Below are positions 15,232 through 21,429 of a DNA stretch of 23,088 nt, piece by piece (the stretch's first letter is position 1; each line of letters starts with the position of its first letter). Below the pieces are notes generated by a model that was given only the letters and a program-made list of their open reading frames with translations, had not been told where the DNA came from and searched no databases. The DNA comes from Bacillota bacterium. GTDB lineage: Bacteria > Bacillota > Clostridia > Christensenellales > CAG-138. The position numbers and the translations under genes were made by a program. The DNA is taken from positions 1-23,088 of the forward strand of contig JAEWYO010000001.1 in assembly GCA_023395595.1 (NCBI GenBank), read 5' to 3'.

Positions 15232-16521
15232 ATGGCAAACGCGAAGAAGACACTCGCAGAACGGCTCCATTCGCGCAAACTGCGCAAACCGCCGAAGCTG
15301 ATTTATTGCGCGCTGGGCTATCTCTGGAAACTGCTGTATTTCAAGAAACTCGGCGTACAGGTCGAGATCAAAACCGACCCGCGCAAGCAAAAGGGACCGT
15401 ATATCGTGGTCAGCAACCACGCATCCCGGCTGGACTACATCTATACGGGCGCAACGCTCCTGCCCGATACGCTAAGCTATGTGGCGGGGTATAACGAGTT
15501 TTTCCGTTCGCACTTGGCGTTCATCTTTCGGCTGCTGCAAATCATCCCGAAAAAGAACTTCACGCCGGATATCTATACCATCAAGGAGATCTCCCGCATC
15601 ATCCGAAAAGGCGGACGCGTGATCCTGTTTCCCGAGGGGATGAGCAGCATCGGCGGCGGCAACCAGCCTTCGGCAATCGGCAGCGGCAAGCTGCTCAAGC
15701 ATTTCGGCGTGCCGGTTTACGTCAGCAAGATCTCCGGCGGATACCTCACCAGCACCAAGTATTGCCTGGACGAACGCCCGGGCGAGGTGCACGTGACCAT
15801 CGATCAGCTCTTCTCACCGGAGGAGCTTAGGCAGATGAGCGCGGACGAGATTCAGCGCGCGCTGGATGTTGCGATTCAAAATGACGATTACGAATGGAAT
15901 CACACGGCAAAGATCGCCTACAACGGGCAGGGCAGAATCGCGCATCAGATGCATACGCTGCTGTATCGCTGCCCGCGCTGCGGCAAGGAATTCACCATGC
16001 GCGGAGAAGGGGACACCATCCGCTGCTTGAGTTGTGGAAACGGCGCGCGGGTCAACGCGGACTATAGCTTCACCCCGTTTGACGAAACCTGCGTGTTGCC
16101 GCAGACGCCCAAGCAATGGTTTGACGACGAGAGAAAGCAGGTCTATCGCGCGTTGCTTGACCCCGCGTTTTCGTTGACCGAGCGCGTGCGCCTCGGTGTA
16201 CTGCCGAAGTTTGAGCCACTGAAAAATCTCGCGACCAGTTTGATCGCGGGTGAGGGAGAAATTCGCCTCGACCATACCGGCTTTACTTACAGCGGAACGA
16301 AGGACGGCGAACCGCTCTCGTTTCATCTGGAGCCGAAGCTCCTGCCGACCTACGGCATGTGTACGGATGTTTCCCGCGTCTATACCTTCGTCAACGGCGA
16401 GTTTTATGAGTTTTATCCGGAGACGGAGTGCATCGCAAAATGGCTGCTTGCAACGGAGGAGTTGCATCGCATGCACGGCGGGGAATGGAAAAACTTCCCC
16501 TGGACAGACACCTACGCCTAA
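15232..16521 (+). CDS. PlsC-type acyltransferase with zinc ribbon
   Basis: 429 residues. The N-terminal half (about 1-210) is a lysophospholipid/glycerol-phosphate acyltransferase domain. The catalytic H-x4-D is at H63 and D68 within VVSNHASRLDYIY, and the glycerol-phosphate-binding loop is ILFPEGMSSIGGGN near 130-143. Such enzymes acylate 1-acyl-glycerol-3-phosphate or related lipids at the membrane. The C-terminal half is unusual: a zinc ribbon with C247-x2-C250 and C265-x2-C268, then about 160 residues with no motif I recognise. Plain PlsC proteins are about 200-250 residues, so this is roughly double length. The ATG at 15232 follows GGAGAGGG. A nearby GT4 enzyme on the other strand suggests a lipid or glycolipid context, by inference only. 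Confidence 0.9.
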   Translation: MANAKKTLAERLHSRKLRKPPKLIYCALGYLWKLLYFKKLGVQVEIKTDPRKQKGPYIVVSNHASRLDYIYTGATLLPDTLSYVAGYNEFFRSHLAFIFRLLQIIPKKNFTPDIYTIKEISRIIRKGGRVILFPEGMSSIGGGNQPSAIGSGKLLKHFGVPVYVSKISGGYLTSTKYCLDERPGEVHVTIDQLFSPEELRQMSADEIQRALDVAIQNDDYEWNHTAKIAYNGQGRIAHQMHTLLYRCPRCGKEFTMRGEGDTIRCLSCGNGARVNADYSFTPFDETCVLPQTPKQWFDDERKQVYRALLDPAFSLTERVRLGVLPKFEPLKNLATSLIAGEGEIRLDHTGFTYSGTKDGEPLSFHLEPKLLPTYGMCTDVSRVYTFVNGEFYEFYPETECIAKWLLATEELHRMHGGEWKNFPWTDTYA

Positions 16522-16554
16522 CGCGCCAACCGAAACAAGAAAGCGTAACACCAC

Positions 16555-16812
16555 ATGCAGAAATCAGCGGGGGCGCCGCCGGCAACGGTCACGCTCGACC
16601 TCCACGGAAAAACGCAATATCAGGCACGCGTGATGCTCGACGCCCAGCTTCGGCGCAGCCGCGGGATCTATCGCATCCATGTGATCCACGGCTGCCACAA
16701 CGGGACGGCGCTGAGGGACATGGTGCGGCGGGACTATGCGGCAAACCCGCTTGTTCTGCGCGCGGAGGCTGTTACCGACAGCGCAACGGATTTAATTCTA
16801 CGGGAACTATAA
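16555..16812 (+). CDS. Small Smr-domain protein
   Basis: 85 residues, essentially one Smr domain, the nuclease-like module found at the C-terminus of MutS2. Marks are LDLHGKT at residues 14-20 and IHGCHNGTALRDMV at about 44-57, the counterpart of the usual HGxGxGxLR loop. Stand-alone Smr proteins have been linked to DNA or RNA nicking, but not all are active; the basic loop here differs from the textbook HGKGTGxLR, so activity is unproven. It starts 33 nt after the acyltransferase stop with a poor ribosome binding site, so it probably depends on that transcript. A bidirectional terminator follows. Confidence 0.85.
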   Translation: MQKSAGAPPATVTLDLHGKTQYQARVMLDAQLRRSRGIYRIHVIHGCHNGTALRDMVRRDYAANPLVLRAEAVTDSATDLILREL

Positions 16813-16825
16813 GCAAAGAAACACA

Positions 16826-16852
16826 AAAACGGAGCGCGAGGCTCCGTTTTTT
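16826..16852. terminator. Bidirectional intrinsic terminator
   Basis: AAAACGGAGC (16826-16835), a 5-nt loop, GCTCCGTTTT (16841-16850): 10 bp with T runs on both strands. It closes the plus-strand Smr gene and the minus-strand glycosyltransferase gene. Confidence 0.92.
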
Positions 16853-16887
16853 GATGACTGGGAGGCGTGAAGTTTTTTATAAGAGCG

Positions 16888-18069
16888 TTACAGAATCTTC
16901 GGGTTCTTCGTGTTGCGCTCAATCAAAGACGCGTAGCGCTCCACTGTGCTGGCTGCGATATCATCCCAGGATAGATAGATCGTCTTGCGCGCTGCTTTGC
17001 CGATTTGCTTGGTCATCGCGCGGTCGCTCAGCGTCAGGGTGAGCACATCGCAGAGGCTCTGCGTCGTATCCTCGCACAAGAAGCCGTTTTGCCGGTCATG
17101 GATCGGCTCCGCCGTTGCGCAGCCGCGCACCACCACGCTGGGGGTCTCCATCGCCGCTGCCTCGCGCACCACCATGCCGGAGGTATCATAAAGCGAGGGG
17201 AACACGAATAGATCCGCGTTTTCATAGAGCCCGTAGAGGTCGTCCTCACCCGTGATGTGTCCGGTGAAGCGCACGCGATCCGTCAGCCCCAGCTCATCCA
17301 CCTTCTGGCGGATGGATTTGACATCCGGCCCCTGCCCTGCGAGCACGAGGGTAAAAGCATTTCCGCTTTGCGCATAGCACGCGCAGCTTTCGAGGATGCG
17401 CTGGATGTTCTTTTTCCAGTTCATCTGGCCGCAGTAGAGCAGGATTGGCTCGTCCGGCAGGTTGAACTTTGCCTTTGCCGCCGCCGCGCGTGCCGGGCTC
17501 GGGTCAATGTCCGGCGTGCCGTTTGGCATCACGATCACCTCGCCGACATAGCCGTAGTCATAGAGCGTTTCCTTCGAGCTTTGGCTGACCGTCCAGACCT
17601 CGTCGCAGCGCTGATAGAAATTCACGATGGTTGCCACGCCAATGTTGGCGAGCATCTCCGTCTTGGTCAACTGATAAAAATCGTCATAATAGCGTGAATG
17701 GAACATTCCGATGATCGGGATTCCGCGCCGCCGCGCAAGACGCTGCGCTTCCAGCCCCGCGATGAACGGGGAATGCGCATGGACGATGTCCAGCGGGATG
17801 TTGCGCATGCGCGCGTCATAGTGCGTGTCCAGCTGGGGAATGCCGGTGCTGTATTGCTTCTGCAGCGGCAGCTCCCGGCTGATGAAGTCCACCAGCTCAA
17901 AGGGATACCCTCCGCGAAAGCCGGTGTCCGCCATCGGGGCGATGACATAGCACTCCTCGCCTTTGCGGGCGAGCGCTGTTGCGTAGTGATAGACCACACG
18001 GCCGACGCCATCGACAATCGGTAGAAACGAATCGCTGAACTGTCCAATTTTCATAAGAAGAAACACCAA
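16888..18069 (-). CDS. GT4-family glycosyltransferase
   Basis: 393 residues with a two-domain GT-B fold. The acceptor domain opens with MKIGQFSDSFLPIVDGV and contains IVHAHSPFIAG. The donor domain holds LYCGQMNWKKNIQRILE, VLAGQGPD and FVFPSLYDTSGMVVREAAA near 290-310. This is the family E-x7-E region with Asp in the first position, a variant also seen in diacylglycerol glucosyltransferases. The product could be a glycolipid or a surface polysaccharide; the sugar cannot be told. GTG at 18069 has AAAGG 4-5 nt upstream; ATG at 18054 (residue 6) is an alternative that gives the classical family N-terminus but lacks a binding site. It is divergent from the NAGPA gene and shares a bidirectional terminator. 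Confidence 0.93.
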   Translation of the reverse strand: MVFLLMKIGQFSDSFLPIVDGVGRVVYHYATALARKGEECYVIAPMADTGFRGGYPFELVDFISRELPLQKQYSTGIPQLDTHYDARMRNIPLDIVHAHSPFIAGLEAQRLARRRGIPIIGMFHSRYYDDFYQLTKTEMLANIGVATIVNFYQRCDEVWTVSQSSKETLYDYGYVGEVIVMPNGTPDIDPSPARAAAAKAKFNLPDEPILLYCGQMNWKKNIQRILESCACYAQSGNAFTLVLAGQGPDVKSIRQKVDELGLTDRVRFTGHITGEDDLYGLYENADLFVFPSLYDTSGMVVREAAAMETPSVVVRGCATAEPIHDRQNGFLCEDTTQSLCDVLTLTLSDRAMTKQIGKAARKTIYLSWDDIAASTVERYASLIERNTKNPKIL

Positions 18070-18153
18070 GCCTTTCCGGCGTTGTTTTTTACGGGAACAG
18101 GGCAGAATCCCCCGGTTGCCGAAGAAACGGACGCGAAACGGGGGTATAGGATC

Positions 18154-18162
18154 ATTCTACCA
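18154..18162 (-). promoter_or_regulatory. Extended -10 promoter for the GT4 gene
   Basis: On the minus strand TGG followed by TAGAAT (18159-18154). No convincing -35 lies 17 bp upstream, so it would rely on the extended -10. It leaves a leader of about 80 nt. Confidence 0.5.
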
Positions 18163-18177
18163 CATTGCCGCAAAACG

Positions 18178-18186
18178 TGTTATGAT
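18178..18186 (+). promoter_or_regulatory. Extended -10 promoter for the NAGPA gene
   Basis: TG at 18178-18179, one base, then TATGAT at 18181-18186. The -35 is poor. It lies back to back with the GT4 promoter, the two -10 elements being about 21 bp apart. Confidence 0.5.
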
Positions 18187-18198
18187 GAATGGCAAGCA

Positions 18199-18257
18199 TT
18201 TCAGCCCTGCGGTGTGAACGATTGTGTCATATCCGTGCCATGACGGGCGGGCTGAAA
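18199..18257 (+). repeat. Inverted repeat in the leader of the NAGPA gene
   Basis: TTTCAGCCC (18199-18207) and GGGCTGAAA (18249-18257) pair perfectly over 9 bp. Inside, GTCAT (18226-18230) pairs with ATGAC (18240-18244). The structure ends 43 nt before the start codon and would fold in the mRNA leader; it has no T run, so it is not a typical terminator. Confidence 0.5.
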
Positions 18258-18300
18258 GAACGCGAAACCGGAATCTGAACGGGAAGAATACCGAGACGGA

Positions 18301-19386
18301 ATGAAGAAACAAATCGTTCGAACCTGCCTGTTTGTGCTCGTGCTGCTCCTTGCGGCGTTTGCCGGTGTGCCGGCGAGCGCGGCGGAGGAAGCGCCGTTTG
18401 TCGGCGATCTCACGGGAGACGGGGCAACAAGCGCGGCGGACGCGGCGTGTATGCTCCGCGCGCTGGCGTTTGGCAGGCTGAACGAGGACGAGCGGCCGGA
18501 TCTGGACTTCACCAAGAACGGCGAAATCAACGGTATGGATGCGCGCGCAGCGTTGTTCTATGCCTGCGGCGGCGTTGGAGACTGGGTCTCGTTTGGTGAA
18601 CGGGTCTCCGGTGGGCTGTGTAATGAGCGGCTCTTTGACCGCTTTTCGTATACGGGCACAAAGAGCGACACGCAGGGAAACTATCAAAGCGAGACGGTTT
18701 GTGTTTCGGTTTCGTCCGGACGCGTGGAGAAGAGTAACTATCACCTCGCGGATATCTATATTCAGGATATCACGAGTTTTGTGACCACGCTCAGCAGCGG
18801 TTCGTTTCGCGGGAAGACGGAATCCGTATTCGAGATGTTTGACGCAACTCCGTGCGCAATCGTCGGCATGAACGGCGATTTTTACTCCTATCATCTCTCC
18901 GGCCCCGTGGTGCGAAACGGCGAAATCTTCGTTGACCGCGTGAACAAGGATTGGGACATCGCGGTGCTGCTCAGCACTGGTGAACTGCTTACCTATCCCA
19001 ACAACACGCTCACGAAGGATGACTTCGACAGCATGAGCGTCTACCAAACCTGGGTGTTTGGCCCCGCGCTGTTGGATGAAAACGGACACGCGAAGACGAA
19101 ATTTCGCAGTCAGGTGCAGGCGGCAAATCCGCGCAGCGTGCTGGGCTACTATGAACCCGGGCACTACGCGTTTTTGACTGTGGATGGCAGATCGCGTGAA
19201 TCGGACGGCATGACGATGACTCAGCTCTCCGCGTTGTGCGAAAGCCTTGGTTTTACCAGCGCATATAACATGGACGGCGGACAATCCAGCGTGCTGCTCT
19301 CGCCCTCCGGCGCGATCAATGTGCCCTACCGCGGCGGACGATCGGTGAGCGACATTCTCGCGATTCGCGAACTGCCGGAAGGATAA
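18301..19386 (+). CDS. Secreted protein: N-terminal dockerin plus phosphodiester glycosidase (NAGPA) domain
   Basis: 361 residues. A signal peptide covers about 1-27 (basic start, 14-residue hydrophobic core, cleavage near ASA). Residues 35-90 form a type I dockerin with two calcium loops: D36-x-T-x-D40-G...D47, and D69-x-T-x-N73-G-x-I-N77-x2-D80. The rest is a NAGPA (DUF2233) domain with GMNGDFYSY near 190, NPRSVLGYYEPGHYAFLTVD and the hallmark AYNMDGGQSSVLL near 321-333. NAGPA proteins are phosphodiester alpha-GlcNAcase-like hydrolases; in bacteria many act on wall or teichoic-acid-like glycans, but the substrate here is unknown. Dockerins bind cohesins; no cohesin gene is in the window. 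The ribosome binding site is weak (GGGAAG about 14 nt upstream). Confidence 0.9.
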   Translation: MKKQIVRTCLFVLVLLLAAFAGVPASAAEEAPFVGDLTGDGATSAADAACMLRALAFGRLNEDERPDLDFTKNGEINGMDARAALFYACGGVGDWVSFGERVSGGLCNERLFDRFSYTGTKSDTQGNYQSETVCVSVSSGRVEKSNYHLADIYIQDITSFVTTLSSGSFRGKTESVFEMFDATPCAIVGMNGDFYSYHLSGPVVRNGEIFVDRVNKDWDIAVLLSTGELLTYPNNTLTKDDFDSMSVYQTWVFGPALLDENGHAKTKFRSQVQAANPRSVLGYYEPGHYAFLTVDGRSRESDGMTMTQLSALCESLGFTSAYNMDGGQSSVLLSPSGAINVPYRGGRSVSDILAIRELPEG

Positions 19387-19429
19387 GAAACCATAGCATA
19401 TTCAAAAGAGAAACGATAACAAAGATTAT

Positions 19430-20782
19430 ATGGAAGATTTATTTCAAAATCAAATAGAGGAAAACGCGCCGCTTGCAGATCGCATGCGTCCGCGCACGCT
19501 CGATGAGTTCATCGGTCAAAAGCACATCGTCGGCGAAGGCAAGCTGCTGCGCCGCGCAATCCTGACCGATCGGTTGCAATCGTCGATCTTTTTCGGCCCG
19601 CCGGGCACGGGAAAGACCACGCTTGCCGCCATCGTTGCCAACGCGACCGGCGGCGCGTTTGCGAAGCTCAACGCCGTCACCGCGGGGGTAAAAGAACTTC
19701 GCGCAATCGTGGAGGAGGCGGAAAACCGACTCCGGCTCTACCGTCAGCCGACTTATCTGTTGCTCGACGAGTGCCACCGCTGGAACAAAACGCAGAGTGA
19801 TTCGCTCCTGCCCGCGCTGGAGAAGGGCATCATCCGCTTCATCGGCTCAACGACGGAGAACCCGATGATCGCGATGACCAGCGCAATCGTCTCCCGTTGC
19901 CGCGTGTTTCAGTTTTATCCGTTGACCAACGAGGATGTAGAGCAGGCGGTGCTTGCCGCCGTCCGGGACGAAATCCGCGGCTTTGGCAAACTGCCCGTCG
20001 TGCTGGAGGACGAGGCGCTGCACACCATCTCCGCGATTGCCAACGGGGACTGCCGCAACGCGCTCAACGCGCTGGAACTTGCGGTGCTCACCACCGAGCG
20101 AAACGAGGCGGGGGAAATCCGCATCACACGCGAAATCGCCGCCGAATCCAGCCAGAAGAAAGTCATCAAATGCGACGAGCAGCTTTTTTACGATATGCTC
20201 TCCGCGTTTTGCAAGTCGCTTCGCGGCGGGGATTCCAACGCAGCGATTGCTTGGTTTACCCGACTGCTCTACGCCGGGGTTGATCCGCGTATCATCGCGC
20301 GGCGGCTCATCGCCCACGCGAGCGAGGATGTTGGCCTCGCCAACCCGCAAGCGATGGTGCAGGCGGTTGCGGCTGCGGACGCGCTGGAGCACATCGGCCT
20401 GCCGGAGGCGCGGCTCTCGCTGACACAGGCGATCATTTTCATCTGCGAATCGCCCAAGAGCAACAGTGTTGTGACCGCGCTGATGGGTGCATCGGCGGAC
20501 GCGGAGACGAGCTTTGACGAGCCGGTGCCGGTCTATCTAAGAGACACGTCCTTTGCGGGCGCGGCGAAACTTGGTCACGGCAAAGGCTATCTCTATCCGC
20601 ATGATTTCCCCGGGCATTGGGTCAAGCAGGAGTATATGCCGCCGTCTCTCAAGGGCAGGCGTTACTATATCCCCTCCGACCAGGGCCAGGAGGCAAAGAT
20701 CAAGGAAAACCACGATCGGCGGGACAAGCTCCGAAACGGAGAACCGCTTTCGCAACAAACAACCGAGGATAAGCGCGACTAG
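19430..20782 (+). CDS. rarA: Replication-associated recombination ATPase RarA (MgsA)
   Basis: AAA+ ATPase related to clamp loaders and RuvB, acting at stalled replication forks and in recombination. 450 residues, normal length. Order: PLADRMRPRTLDEFIGQKHI at about 14-33; Walker A GPPGTGKTT at 56-64; Walker B LLLDECHRW near 110-118; sensor region FIGSTTENPM near 135; then the helical lid and the MgsA C-terminal oligomerisation part with RRLIAHASEDVGLANPQ and the terminal YLYPHDFPGHWVKQEYMP. The upstream binding site is weak. It lies 43 nt after the NAGPA gene and 24 nt before the DUF3592 gene, so read-through transcription is likely. Confidence 0.97.
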   Translation: MEDLFQNQIEENAPLADRMRPRTLDEFIGQKHIVGEGKLLRRAILTDRLQSSIFFGPPGTGKTTLAAIVANATGGAFAKLNAVTAGVKELRAIVEEAENRLRLYRQPTYLLLDECHRWNKTQSDSLLPALEKGIIRFIGSTTENPMIAMTSAIVSRCRVFQFYPLTNEDVEQAVLAAVRDEIRGFGKLPVVLEDEALHTISAIANGDCRNALNALELAVLTTERNEAGEIRITREIAAESSQKKVIKCDEQLFYDMLSAFCKSLRGGDSNAAIAWFTRLLYAGVDPRIIARRLIAHASEDVGLANPQAMVQAVAAADALEHIGLPEARLSLTQAIIFICESPKSNSVVTALMGASADAETSFDEPVPVYLRDTSFAGAAKLGHGKGYLYPHDFPGHWVKQEYMPPSLKGRRYYIPSDQGQEAKIKENHDRRDKLRNGEPLSQQTTEDKRD

Positions 20783-20806
20783 GCGCGCACGAGGAGAACA
20801 AACGAT

Positions 20807-21259
20807 ATGGACATGACGATTCCCGCAACCAGCATTACCTTTGCGCAGATGTTTACCATGATTTTTTCCGGCACATTCGGGCTTATGGGGCTGATCTTCC
20901 TCGTCGTCGGCGTGAGCTTCAACGCCTCCATCAACCGCAAGCGCGACCGCTGCACCGCCTATACCGAGGGTACCGTCAGCGCGATGCAGGCGCAATACGG
21001 CACAAACGGGCTTCGCGCGGTGTTCAGCTTCCAGATTGACGGAAAGCCACTGCAATATGTTTCCACCTATGCGGGTAACAACAATCTGCTCGTCGGGCAA
21101 ACCGTTGCGGTCTATTATGATCCGCAGCAAGTTGGGCGGATCTATATTGAAGAAGACGCGCGGCAGATGAAGACGTTTGTGCGCGTATTTACGATCCTCG
21201 GCAGCGTGTTTCTGTCGGTGGCGCTCGTCGTCGCAATCGTTCTGCTGGGCGCATTGTAA
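20807..21259 (+). CDS. DUF3592-like membrane protein
   Basis: 150 residues. One hydrophobic helix lies near residues 15-38 and another near 124-149; the central part (about 48-115) is strand-rich, with TEGTVSAMQ, RAVFSFQIDGKPLQYVS and VGQTVAVYYDPQQVGRIYI. That helix, beta domain, helix plan, and the VxVYYDP-like strand, match the DUF3592 family, whose function is unknown. The ATG has GAGGAG upstream, and the start lies 24 nt after rarA, so it is probably co-transcribed. No signal peptide with a cleavage site is seen. Confidence 0.82.
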   Translation: MDMTIPATSITFAQMFTMIFSGTFGLMGLIFLVVGVSFNASINRKRDRCTAYTEGTVSAMQAQYGTNGLRAVFSFQIDGKPLQYVSTYAGNNNLLVGQTVAVYYDPQQVGRIYIEEDARQMKTFVRVFTILGSVFLSVALVVAIVLLGAL

Positions 21260-21349
21260 GCCGGTTCACCGCAAGCGGGAGCAAAAAAACACGATATTGC
21301 GCGAATGCGGGGATATTTCGGACATTTTGTGAATAATCATGGGGTATCA

Positions 21350-21378
21350 TTGGCACGGCATCGGGCTTATGGTACACT
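21350..21378 (+). promoter_or_regulatory. Promoter for the LTD-protein gene
   Basis: TTGGCA (21350-21355), a 17-bp spacer, TACACT (21373-21378), with TGG before the -10. It gives a leader of about 45 nt ending in AAAGGAG 10 nt before ATG. Confidence 0.65.
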
Positions 21379-21429
21379 AGACGTTGCGAAAATGCCTACC
21401 CGCAGGTTCGCGAAAGGAGCACAGGATAC

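Noticed and set aside
18157..19284. Antisense open frame of 375 codons opposite the NAGPA gene
   Set aside because: It mirrors the codon structure of the plus-strand gene, has no domain or binding site, and the plus-strand protein has clear signal peptide, dockerin and NAGPA marks. Other long antisense frames (3100-3840, 8136-8933, 9428-10117, 13227-13859) are rejected for the same reason.
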